From positions 1 to 64,000 of the forward strand of contig JAKSYS010000222.1 of NCBI GenBank assembly GCA_022925895.1: a stretch of 64,000 nucleotides of DNA. Direction: 5' to 3'. The stretch is from Fragilaria crotonensis (taxonomy: Eukaryota; Bacillariophyta; Fragilariophyceae; Fragilariales; Fragilariaceae). Shown here one piece after another: positions 20,840 to 32,877 of the stretch; within the stretch, counting starts at the first letter, position 1, and every line of letters starts with the position of its first letter. The position numbers and the translations under genes are program-made. A model generated the notes under the pieces. It did no database searches and was not told the DNA's origin. It saw nothing but the letters and a program-made list of their open reading frames with translations.

Positions 20840-21445
20840 TATCGTTGTGTTTGTTTAATTGCTGTTTAAAACACCCTGTTTTAAACAGCTGTTTAAAACA
20901 ACTTTTTTTTTTCCAAAAAACAATTTGTTTAATTGAAATCTAGGTTAGGGTTAAGGTTTTACGGTTATGATACGGTTTTTTCATCGACAAGTCTCATTGC
21001 TCATCACATAACTATACTGTTTACAGGTTGAAACAGCATCAAAATGCATAACATCAGTTAAGTGATGCATGTGAGACAATTCAATTCATTTTGATTCAAG
21101 AATGGTGAGATGAAAGGATGTTATCAGTGGACACTTAGGGGATCCATACCATTCAGTTGGTGGGATACCTGCATGCAACAAGGCAGAGTATTGTCAGGCA
21201 TAAGTGCAATTATAAGTTCATGCTGATTAGTCCTTAGGGCTCCTTTCTATCTTGGTTATCCTTGTTGTCTTGTTCTCAAGCCAATGAACCGTATTGATTG
21301 GTGGTCTACTCCGAGTACTGGACTACTTGGAGTACTGTAGTACTTACTACTGTGAACTGTTGCTGTTTTAAACAAAGTTGTTTTAAACAGTTTTAAACTG
21401 TTTAAAACAAATTCAAAATCTGAATTTGTTTAAAACACAACGATA
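20840..21445. mobile_element. Non-autonomous DNA transposon (MITE-like), 8-bp target duplication
   Basis: The 606-bp element starts TATCGTTGTGTTT and ends with the exact inverse AAACACAACGATA. Inside these tips are further imperfect inverted blocks rich in GTTTAAAAC (TGTTTTAAACAG...TGTTTAAAACAACTTT). It is flanked by the same 8 bp, GTGGGGAG, at 20832-20839 and 21446-21453. Inverted ends plus an 8-bp target duplication are typical of hAT-like (and P-like) elements. There is no transposase frame inside, so it would need help from a relative. The middle contains TTAGGGTTAAGG and AGTACTG-type words only. Confidence 0.85.
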
Positions 21446-21453
21446 GTGGGGAG

Positions 21454-22255
21454 TCACTTCACTCTCGTACTGGGAGCCGGTGTACGACGTATGATATCGC
21501 TGTCCCCTAATCCCTAATCGAGCCGGCCATCACCTGCACTCATGTACGGGAGTAGTGACTTCAACTTACTACTGGTACGGTAAAATGCATTTCTATCCTC
21601 AGAGGAGCAGCCAGAGATTCGTAGGGAACAAGGCGATATGCTGTAATTTTGATTTTTGATTTCCACCATGTACTCGTATACTCGTATATTATGGAGTCGA
21701 TACATTTTGGAAAGCTCGATCAATACTTCGCCAAGATGTACCGGTGTGGATGTACTGTGCCACTGTGCCTATTATGATAGATGAGTTTCTGTACAGTATG
21801 TACTGTACAGGAGAGCTTTGAAGAGTGCCGAAAGTGGGATCGACTTCGGTAGTAGCAATATAGTACTGCAGTGCGGGTTTTCAAATTTAACCGAAACGAC
21901 ATCTCTAAAAAAAATCATCCTAATAACACAACAATTAGATTATTGTATTGTTAGCATATATTCATTATTCATCCCAGTACAGACACCGTGATTTAAAAAC
22001 TACACACACTTAAAGCTCAATCGGCACGATTGGGGCTCCCAGTTGAACCACAAATTGCCCGCATTTGAAGTTCACAGTCGTCGAGAGTGAGAAGTGCAAA
22101 TGCTGGTCATACGGCAATCATCTTTGAAACAAATTGTCAAAAATGAAAGAAGAATGAAGTATATTTGGGCAAACTGCAAAAACCACTAGTAGTAATAAAG
22201 TGTTGACGCACTCCGACACTTGAAGTGTATGCCACATGATAGGGAGCATGGCTGT
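21454..22255. other. Intergenic, no gene seen
   Basis: About 800 bp between the transposon and the kinesin 3' end. Only short frames occur, and none resembles a protein. Confidence 0.55.
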
Positions 22256-25200
22256 CTAGTCAACACGACGTGAACTTGACCTCCGCGATGACGGTTGGTC
22301 CTCGCCGACTGTTTTCTTCCTCCGCCGACGTTCTTCATCACCACGTCGGTCGCGTTCTTCGCGGACTGCCTCCAAGTCGACCTCACTACTTCTGTGGCGG
22401 CGGTGACTACTGCTGTGCCGCTTTCGTTCTTCACTGCTGTTCACGTCTAGTAGTACGTCTTCCACAGGTTCCGCTTCTTGACTTGCGCGACGTGGAGGAG
22501 CACCATCAACATCGGGCTCGACAGGTCGACTTTTACGGCGACGCCCTTCTCCACGAACAGCATCGGTGCTATCCTCGCCACCGCTGGCGCGAGTTGAACT
22601 CTTATGCCGACGACGTTCCCCAGAACCTTCTCCCCTGTCGTCGCTAACGCCGACGTGGCGGCTGCTCTTGTGTCGCCGCAGCTTTCCAACATCGCCAACA
22701 TCTTCCCCACCGCTAGAATGACGACTACTCCTGTGCCGACGTTCGCTCTCAGCTACTCCCCCTTCATTGTCGACCGCAGCACCATGGCTGTGCTTGTGAC
22801 GATGTTCACGATGGCTGCGGTGACGTCGACCATCGTCTGCCCCACCGTGCGCACGACTGCTACGCCTTCGGGATTTCGAATCAGAGCCAAATTCGCCGCT
22901 ATCGGCAAGGCTGGCATTCGCGCGACGTCTCACCTCTTTTTCGAATTCGGCACTATCGGAAAGGCGCGTTGCTTCGATACCAGCCTCACCGTTTCCATTG
23001 TGGCGACTGCTACTGTTTCGTCGTGATTCGCCGCCGCTATCACCATACAGATGGCGACTGCTGCTGCGGCTGTACTCGAGAGGCAAAATTCCTCCTTCAT
23101 CATTGCTTGTTCGCTTATGGCTTCGCGAACGTCGTTCACCGTCGTCCGCTTCATTGGACCGCCTACTTGATTTGCTTTTGTGCCGACGCTCGTCCTCAAC
23201 ACGCTCTGGACGCGGCGGTCGACGCGATGGGGACTTGCTTGATCGTCGACTCTTCTTCTTTTTCTCGTCGTGGCGTCTTCCACTAGAGTGCGAATCCTTC
23301 TTCCTGGACGAATCCGCTGACAAAGCTATAGGTGTCACCGTCTCGTCCTCCTGGTGTGACTCCCTGTTTCCAGAGGATTGAATCACTTCCTTGCCAATGC
23401 CAATGCCATCACCATCACTGCCTGCAACGTGAAGCGGAGTAGCAGGCTGGACATCCTCTTCCAAATCGGGGACGAAATGAGGGCTTTTGTACTCGCCGGA
23501 CTTACCTCCTGTCACCGTGAAAGGATCAACATCCGTGGCACCGGATAGTGGCTCGTCGCTCGTACTTTCCTGTCGCCCCTCTTGCCCAGCGAAACGGCTT
23601 TCTCGAGCACTTCTGAACGAATCTTTCTCGGCACGGGCAATGTCCGAGATCGGGACTTCGTAATCGTGATCCCCATTTTCATAATCTCCAGAGTCATCAA
23701 AGTTTTCCTCACCACCGTCTAATCCAAGACTTGCATTCGCAGCGGCCAGAGCAGCAACTGTCTCACCCATAAGCTTTTCGAAATCGTCATCGTGGACGGC
23801 ATCCTGCGACTCGTCGGCAACCTGGTCGTTTTCAGCTTCGCTCAATTTCCTTTCGGTAAGTCCACGGGCGCGTCCAGCGCCTTGCGCAGACCCGATACTC
23901 AATCTCGTTTCAGGACCGTGGCTTGATCGCCATTCGTCAAAGTCGTTGTCAAATAAACTGCGTTCCTCCCCGTCAACGCTGTTGTCACTGTGCGGAGTCT
24001 CCTCTTCGGAGTCTTCGTCGATGGTGCTGCTCGCAGCAACTGCACTGCTTTCAGGCTTTCGGTTATCGTCATGGGGCGTCTTCAAGACTGCCGCATCCGC
24101 CGCAATCTCATCGTCCGTCAAGCCCCAACGAAGGCCAAGCTCGTCGTATCCCTCGCCTTCATCAAGGCGCTCGAACGACTCATGTGCCGATGAAAGGACT
24201 GGGGTTGTTGGATTTCGACGTGAAGACAGGTTCTGGGAAAGGAGGTCATCGTCTAACATGAAGCGTCGACCTGCTCGGCTTGCAGGTTTTGGTGCATCGT
24301 TCTGGTTCATGAACCTGCTTGTGTCTGGCCGCGTGGTCGTGCCCACGGGCATAAAACGACTGATCGGGGACTTGGGTGCGACACTTCTCTGGAGCACGAC
24401 GTTGCTTGACGGCGAGGGATTGTTTGGTGCGGGTCGGGTCGGAACAGAATGGTCTTCAACCAAGGAAGGACGATCGCCGGAAATGAAAGTAGTTTTGGAC
24501 GCTTCTTCGTCGCCTTCGCCGGCATATATGACTCCATGTGTCATGTCTACAGCTTGCAAAGAGATCGGTTCGTCGGAACGTACAGCAGCCGACACCGCAT
24601 CGGACCTTGCTTGGCCATCTTCTGGCATTCTTGAGTCTCTACGCGCCATGTCAACATCACGTGAAGAGTGTGGTTCGTCCGATGTTTCAACGTTCGAGGA
24701 CTCATCGGAGCTTTCTGCTCCGAAGTCATTGTCAAACGGAAAATTAAAGGCAGGAAATGTTGGTGCTTCCTCTGCTGCCTCGTCGCCGCCCATATTCCTT
24801 GACTCGTGAGCCTCCTCGTTTCGAAACCCATCGTCTGCGACTTCCATCGGAGGCTTGGCTGCTTGGTCCAAAGGCGGGAATGCTTGTTCCCAGATTGTAT
24901 CATCACCTGCCGCATCATATTCTTTACGAACATTAAAGCCCCCTGCTTCTTCTTCATTAAAGTCATCGTCGTCCGTGTCTTCCTCGTCAAACGCATAGTC
25001 ATCACTGTCTTCCTCGCTAAAGTCGTCGCCATCAGTGTCACTTCCTTGCTCTGAGTCCTCCAGGTCGAACAAGTCCTCTTCGTGCCAGTTTTCATTAAAT
25101 TGAGCCATGGCGTCCTTCTTTATAAAGTTCTCTTCGTTCCACAAGGCTTCCGCAACAATAGGTTGATCGATTCCGCCTCTTTTAACACCAGCGTCAGGTG

Positions 25201-28200
25201 GCTCGGCAAGACTTTCAAGGGGCTGCTGGTAAGGTTCGAATTCAAAATCCAATGCGGCGTCATTCGTATCAATACGATCTGATACATCCTCACGGCTATT
25301 CCCAGAAACGGCATCGTCACCATCGACGTCGCTGCCTGGGCTTCCGTCAGTTTCCTGAAGCGATGCATTATCGAAAGGCGCTTCGTCGCCGGTTCCAGGG
25401 GGGCTTTTGCTTTTCAAAAGCACATGCGACGGTGAACCTGCTTGGACTGGTTCGATTGCGCGAGAGGGCGACGCCAGAGGTTCGTCGCTGTCGTGCAAAT
25501 CGAGATGTCGAATTTGAACTTGATAATCAGGAATGTCGCTCGCTTCGACATTTCTAGGCAACATGGTTTCATCGACCTCGGTGTCATTTTTCGAGGACGA
25601 GCTATCACGCGCATCATCTGTTTGGATACTGGCGCTGCTTGTTGCAATATGATCTGTTTGCGCCTCACCGTCAATCCTGTCTGGTTGCTGATCGAGCAGA
25701 ACAGGAACACCAACTTCGAAGACGTGGACATCGTCAGTCTGCGCCTCTACGTCGCAAGTCTCAATTTGTAGGTCGAGCTTCACCTGTGCATCACTATCAT
25801 TGATTTGAACGGCATCCGTTTGAATGATTGCATCATTGCATTCAGGCTCGCCTTGGTCAATTATCACAGGGATACCAACCTCGAATATCTGAACTTCCTG
25901 CGTTTGAGCACCACTATCCGCCGTGATCACTTCCTCGTCGGTCTGTGTCTCAATGTCTCGAGTTTCCACTGCGACACTAGAGGGGTTGAATGCGATGGAT
26001 CGGTTGCCTGATGTCAACCCTTCCGAAACGAAGCCAGCTGAACGGATCGCACCAACATTCCGTGACTCTGACATAGGTTTTGACGATTCCTCTTGTACCG
26101 CCAGAGAACTACCGAATTGGCTCAGAGCATTGAGAACATTTAACTTCTTGACGGTCATTTTCAACCTGTCAGAAGGTCGGCGTTTTGGTCTCTTTGGGTT
26201 CTCAACAGCGTTTTCTTGAACACCCGAATCTGGGAAAACGACGTCCGGCGAAAAGACATCATCGTCAACGGAATTGTCGCTCTCGCTGCTCCTAGAGAGC
26301 ACAACGTCGGGCCCCGAACTTTCAGGCAATGTGGGGAATTCCATGTCCGGTTCTTGCTCACCGATCGATCGACGTTGTGGCGGTGCGTCGAAGTCTTGCG
26401 CACGATCGCCTCCGGCAGATGTAATAACAATTCTTGAAGCTAGCGGTTTGTCGCCGACACTCTTTTCTCCAAACTGCCATAGTGGCACCGTCATGCCCCC
26501 GACAACCCGGTGAAGGCTGTCTATCTCATCTCGCAGCTTCTTTTCATTTTCTGCGCAATCAATGACGAGCCTTCGATTGCTATTCTGAAGCTCAACGAGC
26601 TGTTCTTCCAAGTACATCACGTGCAACTCACGATTAGCCATCTTCTCGTTGTGCGTTTTGTTTATGAGATTCAGCTCGTTCATCTTCCAGGCAATGGCGG
26701 TAAGACTGGCGGTCTTCTTTTCCACCTGCTGACGCAAAGAATTAGCCTCTTGAGCCAAACGCTTCTTCCCAAGACCTCCAGATTTGTTCGTCAGTGCATC
26801 AACAACAGCTTTCTCCTCGTTCAGAGCCATTTGAAGATCTATACACCTCTCAGACATTTCCAAAAGCTCCTTTTCCACGTCTTTCTCACGCATGGCAGTG
26901 AGTATGCCAGCTGGTGTCTTCAGCATCCTCTGTCGTCTAGTCACCAAGACACCAGTTGATTGAACAGGAGCTATTGAATGAGCGATCGATATTGCATCAT
27001 TGCTAATGTACGTCTTCTCATCGTGGTGTTGCGTTCCCGCTCCCGCGTCTGCTCCTGCCGCGAGTGCACCATCTTCTTCCTCACTTTCCTCAGCTTTCAA
27101 TTCTCCAAGCATACTCTGTTCTTCTCCTTTGGCAGCCATTGGTACGTCAGGCCCGGGGAGGCGTAGAGGGCCAGCAACTCGTGAGATACTATGAGCACAA
27201 TACGTATCAAACGTTTCGTCGTCGTCGTCGTCATCCTCAGTGTCTTCTCTGGCTAGTTCAGCTTCGGCAGCTGCTGCTCGTTGCGCTGCACTGGCAGAAC
27301 GCATCAATGCATCCTTTGAAGGTAAGTAAGAATTCGATGCTCTGTCACTGTCTACCTCGTAATCTTCTAGAAGACCACTTTCAACCAGGAGACGATCGAT
27401 GTCATACAATTCGCTGAGATCAGGAGCATTAGGAACTTTCTTGGTAACTTCAGAAGTAATGGCAGCGATCGAACCAGCACCATGGGACGCCTTGTCTTTC
27501 AACACATTACGATAGAATCGCCGAAATTGGCGCAAGAACACGATCGCCTCATTCTCACGGAATTGAGACGTTCTAAGATTATGTTCGACCTCCAGTTTTC
27601 GCAGACTCAATGCTTGCACTTCATTCTTTGCATTTACGAGCTCTTCAACATTGCGCTTCTTGTCCAACGTTAAGTTTTCATTCTGAGTCCTGAGGACAGC
27701 AACCTCAGACTGGAGTTCGGCCAATTGCCCTTCCACATCGAGTCGCTGTCGTGACAAGATATCAATCTCCTCTTTGAGACCTTCCACTTCATCTTGAAGC
27801 TGAACACGCTCGTCGGCGAAGATACGAACTTCCTCAGTACCAGTTTTTCCCTGCTCAGATGGATGCTTGACAATTGAAACTTTGAAGCTAACTGGGGGGT
27901 CATGTTTTTTGCCCAGGTATGAAATAGTATCCCAAAGAGGTCCAATTCCTGTGGACTCTCCGTCTTTCATTCGAAGGCATTCACTAGCTAACGCTCGAAC
28001 CAACGCCATCGCATCCTCGTACTGCGTCTTCGTTTCTTTGATCTGTTTACGGTAATACTCCGAAGTCTCTTCCTCAATGTTTGGCACCGGCTCATTGTAG
28101 ATGCGTCGACAACGCTGTCCAAAATTGATAGACGAAATCGTTTCACCAATATTGTACGACGAGGGAGACGCTGTCAAGATGAGCGTGGTAAGACAGTTCC

Positions 28201-29484
28201 CTCCAAATGCCGGTCTGATCAATCTCGACAGTTTTGATTGACGAGCGATTTCATCCAATGGAACATCCTTTTCCCCGTCTTGGTGTGCCAATTGGGCCCG
28301 AATCATTTTATTCAGCGCTGAGAGTGATTTGTTGATCATGAGAGCTTCCGAATGTACAGCGGACACGTTTGCAGCCATACTCGATCGTTTGTTTGCCTCT
28401 TTCGAACCCAACTCCGAGCCAGCCAAATCGACCATGTGCAAAACGCTCTTTTTGACTCTTCCCGTTAGCATATCTCTTTGTTCGAGTCGAAGCACAAATA
28501 CAGCATGACTTCTGGAAGACTCGGTATTCATTTCAGTTGACGACATTGTGCGACACGCATTACCTCGCGTCAAAAGCGCACATACGTCGGCCTCGTCGAA
28601 ACAACACAATTCGGATGCACCCTTTATTCGCACCGAGACACGAGACCCGGCTGCCTTGTCTGCTTCTTCATCTTCTTCGATAGTGATGGATCCACTCGAC
28701 CCCTGAGGATTTAATAAATCTAAAATCTTTTCAAGATATATCTCAACGTATGAGACTCGAATCGTAAATTCAGTCGTTGGCTTAACTTTCTTCATCAAGG
28801 CAAATAGTGAGGAAACTGTGCGGTATATCATTCCCTCTGATTCTGAATCTCCCAACTCCTTTTCACTCGAAACTTCAAATTTTCCAGACGAGTTTCCACT
28901 TTCCCTGGCTAATTCATCATTGGCAGCAACAGCAGCAGCCCCTGTGGGACTTGACAAGCTCGTTGGCGTATCAAATTTTAACAAACGCGACGATTTGTGC
29001 ATGACACCGTGCGCTCCCCATTTGGCACCCAGCATCGTATGAGTCTTTCCCGTCCCAGTTTGCCCATACGCTATGCATGTGCAATTGAACCCTTCCAAAA
29101 TTGATATCGGAATGTCAGCAACAGCATGCTCAAAGACTTCTTCCTGTGTGGCATACTCTTCAAACACCTGTGTCAATCATGGCAAACAAAGGGGGTAATA
29201 AAGCATGTTTGTTCGTGACGTCATGAGTGAGTAAACAATTTAAACAAAAAATCGTCATCTACTGCCCCACATATTGCCCTACGTACATGATCGAACGTAA
29301 AATCATACTCCCCCTCGAGCGGCGAATCGACCGTGATGAGAGTTGGGTCTTCGTGCAATTCAATGCAATTCTTGGACCGCCGCGACTGTTCCAACTTGTT
29401 GATCGGTCGCAGTCGTAAGAAGACCCGCATGTCATCCCGAAACTCTTCCTCTTCTGAGCTGTATTCAGATCCAGACACGGACAT
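22256..29484 (-). CDS. Large kinesin with coiled coil, acidic tail, QT-motif cluster and RS/RH-rich C-terminus
   Basis: Exon 1 is 29287-29484 and exon 2 22256-29167, with a 119-nt intron (GTACGT...GACACAG). They join FTFDH|VFEEYATQEEVFE in frame to give 2369 residues. The N-terminal motor domain (residues about 18-425) has the P-loop GQTGTGKT (101-108), switch I NTESSRSHAVF, switch II LVDLAGSE and the closing SSINFGQRCRRIYN. All nucleotide-binding motifs are intact, so it should be an ATP-driven microtubule motor. Coiled-coil stretches follow (about 500-620 and 840-950). Residues about 1135-1255 hold a ladder of QT motifs (see findings). A long acidic region comes next, then 350 residues of SRRHKSSR-type repeats. 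I cannot assign a kinesin subfamily; the tail is far longer than usual. Confidence 0.93.
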
Positions 29485-30006
29485 GGTGGAGACGATGGAA
29501 ATATAACAGTGTATGTATATATGCAGAAGGGATTCCCTCTGCTACCAGAGACCTGCGATCTCTAAAATTTGGTCATTCCACGAGCCACTCCTTTTAGTCA
29601 CGGTGCGATTATGCTGTGAGCTGGTGTCACCCTGTATTTAACAAAGATGTGTTTTTTCTCCATGAATTTCCAATAAATGATTGAAGTACTCTGAAGAGAA
29701 AAGAGCTTAAGCACATATTCCGGAAACTTCCTCTACTGTACTTGTCTACTATCGTACTACATTGCAGAACTACACGTTCCGTATTCAGGACGTTGTGCAT
29801 ATCGATTCATTGTTTAAGCTCGTATGAATCATTTTCTAAACGTGAAACTTCATTCGCCGTTTCGCAGAATTTTCATTATTTCGCCGCACCTATCCGATTT
29901 CGCGATACACGATACTACAGTACTTTAGCACAATACAGTACATGACTGATCTTGCTTTGACCGTCATATAAATGTTGTGCAAGACCTGCGTAGCTCACGA
30001 TGAAAT
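29485..30006. other. Divergent promoter region, kinesin and ankyrin genes
   Basis: 522 bp with no gene. It contains TACTGTACT- and AGTACATG-type words and, near the ankyrin ATG, a TATA-like box. Confidence 0.5.
29967..29972 (+). promoter_or_regulatory. TATA-like box of the ankyrin gene at 30007
   Basis: TATAAA in CATATAAATG, 40 bp upstream of the ATG; close for a core promoter, so weak. Confidence 0.25.
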
Positions 30007-30897
30007 ATGGTGCACGTCAATGCTGTCGACACTACAGATTTGTCCTACTCAGAACTGATTCAAGCAGTTGAATGGAATGATTTGGCTGAAGTTCGCGAGT
30101 TGCTGGATCACGACAAGGTGGTGTTGTCCGATGCCGATACGAGTCAAGCCCTCATACGGGCAATTACGTTGGACCGTGTGGCCATGTTTCGAGAAGTATT
30201 GACACATGACAATGTGAATGTCAATGCCATTGATCATGATGGCTTCACACCTTTCAATTGGGCAAGTCTCATGGGTCACGTGAACTATGTTCGCGAGATG
30301 GCAAATCACGACAGGATGAATGTCAATGCTCTAGACAAATTTGGCTTTACAGCACTTATCTGGGCAAGTTTCGAGGGCCTTTGTGATGTTGTTCGTGAAT
30401 TACTAAATCATGAGAAAGTCGACATTAATGCCATCGACGAGGATTGCGCCACTGCCCTCATGCGTGCAAGCGAAGAAGGCCATTTGAATGTGGTTCGGGA
30501 GCTGTTGAAAGAGCCCACGATATGTTTAAATGCAAAAGATAATGCTGGTCAGACTGCATGTTACATGGCGAGCCTCAACGGCCATTGGAACATTGTTTGG
30601 GAGTTGTTACATCATGACGAAGTGGATGTGAATGTTCAAGGATCACTTGGATGCACAGCACTCATGTGGGCGATCCTTCAAGGTAATTTGGAAGCGGTGT
30701 GTAAGTTGTTGAAACACGACAAGGTGGATACAAGCGTAAAGAATAAAGCTGGCTCGACAGCTCTTGATCTTGCTCGCAATTGTGATTTGGTCGCCATCGT
30801 GGAATGCCTAGAGGAGCACGCCAAGGTTTGTTTACGACGCCGTGAGGCGGAAGAGAGCAGCAAACGAAATGAAGCCAGGTGGAAGGAAGACGTTTAA
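30007..30897 (+). CDS. Ankyrin-repeat protein
   Basis: 296 residues from ATG at 30007, single exon. About seven ankyrin repeats run from residue 12 to 280, such as GFTPFNWASLMGHVNYVREM, ATALMRASEEGHLNVVREL and GCTALMWAILQGNLEAVCKL. The family end AGSTALDLARNCDLVAIVECL follows, and then a basic tail rich in Arg, Glu and Lys. No catalytic domain. It belongs to the same family as the genes at 0, 12, 33 and 39 kb, all of which end with the AGSTALDIARNC block. Its 3' end and downstream DNA (30600-31075) are duplicated in decayed form at 33325-33720, marking it as the left end of a tandem duplication unit. Confidence 0.85.
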   Translation: MVHVNAVDTTDLSYSELIQAVEWNDLAEVRELLDHDKVVLSDADTSQALIRAITLDRVAMFREVLTHDNVNVNAIDHDGFTPFNWASLMGHVNYVREMANHDRMNVNALDKFGFTALIWASFEGLCDVVRELLNHEKVDINAIDEDCATALMRASEEGHLNVVRELLKEPTICLNAKDNAGQTACYMASLNGHWNIVWELLHHDEVDVNVQGSLGCTALMWAILQGNLEAVCKLLKHDKVDTSVKNKAGSTALDLARNCDLVAIVECLEEHAKVCLRRREAEESSKRNEARWKEDV

Positions 30898-31160
30898 TCC
30901 AATCTACTCCGTACTCAGCAATTGAAGTGTATCTGTGGACCTCAGATGCGAGGATCTGTAGCCGATAGTGAGGGAATTGTGCACTGCAGAACCAAGAGCA
31001 GTGATGTATAACAGTATTACCAATCGCCAAGTAGCACACGCGTTTGGCCTGGATTTTCGACATCTAATGGCCTACATCGAAAGGCCTAGCAACGTAACAC
31101 CCGGGAAGCCAATAGGAATAGGCTTCTATTAGCAATAGAGAACTTAACAGCTAAGCGTGC

Positions 31161-31274
31161 CTGATACTATGTGATGCGAGGCCTGAGTTAAGTGACGACT
31201 GATACTATGTGATCCGAGGCCTGGCTTGAGTGACGCCTGTTGCTTTGTGATATGCGACCTGAGTTGAGTGACGT
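31161..31274. repeat. Three-copy 38-bp tandem repeat
   Basis: Units at 31161-31198, 31199-31236 and 31237-31274 share CTGATACTATGTGAT..GAGGCCTG..T.GAGTGACG. The third is the most diverged. The array lies 158 bp upstream of the ATG of the next gene, so it may sit in its promoter. Confidence 0.85.
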
Positions 31275-31431
31275 TGTCAACAACATTCACAAGGAAGATG
31301 TACTCTACCGGTAGGTCTAGTGCGTTGACAAGAACATTCACAAGCAACGGGTTAGTTGCCAAAAAATGCTGGACAAACTTTGTGGCCGACCTCTCCTCAC
31401 AACTTCAGTTTCTTGACAGCTTTACCCTAAG

Positions 31432-32530
31432 ATGCTTTCCTCCGTCGCTCGCTCCCTTCCTCGTGTCGTAGTTCGTCGAGAACTACAATCGTTGTCGAAG
31501 GTAAGATCTACTCATAAGATGTAGGAAACTTGGGAAAAATGTACGATGGTTCTTCAAGTTGTTGAAACAAGTAGTTCCTCACCAACCTTGACTTCATCAA
31601 CCTAAGTTCGCTGGAGAGTCGTTTCATTCTTCTGCGATTCCACCAACTCAAGTAACTGCATCAAGTCAAGGGACGTTCACTGATTGGACCAAGAACAAGA
31701 ACGCTTCCTCGAATGTTCACATTCGTTCATTCTTTTCAGGTGCAAAGGAATCCAGTGTGCCTTCTATTTCTGAAACCGAAGTGAAAGGCCTTTTCGGTCT
31801 TTGGAATGACGCCCTCGCAACGCTCAATCCAGAGACTGTTGCCAAACGTTACGCCACGAAAGCAATCCTCCTTCCAACTGTTTCTGACACTCCGCGCACA
31901 AGCTTCGATTTGATTCACTCGTACTTTGTGGATTTCTTGAAGAAGAAGCCGCAAGGCGTCATTCTCGAAAGCAACGTGCTCCAAGGCGATGATTGGGCTC
32001 TGGATGCTGGCATATACGAGTTCACCCTCGGAGCGACCGGTGATACGGTCAAGGCCCGTTACACGTACATGTACACGTATGAAGACAACGAATGGAAAAT
32101 CTCGCACCATCATTCGTCTGTCATGCCGGAAGGCATCCCTTCGGCCCAGCCCATTACAGACGAAGAAGTGAAGGGACTATTCCACCTCTGGAATGATGCG
32201 TTGGCTACTTTGGATTCAGACGTTGTTGCGAAGCGATACTCGAAGACTCCTGTGCTTCTTCCGACAGTTTCTGACATTCCTCGTACGGACTACAACCTCA
32301 TCAAATCCTATTTCGACGATTTCTTGAAGAAAAAGCCGCAGGGTGAAATCCTCGAGAGCCATGTTCTTCGTGGTTTCAATTGGGCTCAGGATGCAGGTAT
32401 CTATGAATTTACTCTTGGTGCAACTGGGGACAAAGTGAAGGCTCGTTACACCTTTGTTTATGTCTTTGAAGATGGAGAATGGAAGATTTCTCATCACCAT
32501 TCTTCTGTCATGCCAGAAGCCAAAAGCTAA
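31432..32530 (+). CDS. Tandem CaMKII-association-domain-like (SnoaL/NTF2 fold) protein with organelle presequence
   Basis: Exons 31432-31500 and 31607-32530 are separated by a 106-nt intron (GTAAGA...CCTAAG) and give 330 residues. Exon 1 encodes MLSSVARSLPRVVVRRELQ, an Arg-rich amphipathic start typical of mitochondrial presequences. A likely processing region follows at VHIRSFFSGAKES. The rest is two copies of one domain at residues about 78-195 and 207-325. Each has EVKGLF.LWNDALATL, VAKRY, LLPTVSD.PRT, DFLKKKPQG, AGIYEFTLGATGD.VKARYT and KISHHHSSVMPE. This is the pattern of the CaMKII-association-domain/SgcJ family of small cone-shaped folds. The ligand is unknown and no kinase is attached. 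A decayed copy of the domain 1/2 region lies at 33800-34240. Confidence 0.82.
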
Positions 32531-32877
32531 TAAGATATCCCACGGACGATTGGGTTCGCGGAGCGTGACATGTTTTCGTAGTATTCGAACTCCCTACAGT
32601 ATTGTACAGGAGCACTCAGTGTATTGCCGAATCCCAGTAAATGAGTATCTAATTTCCTCATTTTACTAAAGAATTGATGGATTTCCTATGCTTGCTGAAT
32701 GTATGTGCAAATGACGTTACAGAAAACGGTGCTAGTACCCTGGTACTGTACAATGTACTGGGTACAGCCGAATGGTGGCAGGTGGCAGCATAAGTTCACC
32801 AGCAAATGCTCCAGCACGAAGCGGAAAAGGGCGGCAATCGGCAATACAGAAGATTATATCTTCGAAAGAAACTTGTG

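Noticed and set aside
23946-24809. Ser-rich plus-strand frame inside the kinesin
   Set aside because: Antisense shadow of the acidic and Arg/Ser-rich kinesin tail; no start context or domain.
31757-32530. CaMKII-like gene starting at 31757
   Set aside because: That codon is GTG; the frame is open back to 31592, and a consensus intron joins it to an ATG exon with a targeting peptide.
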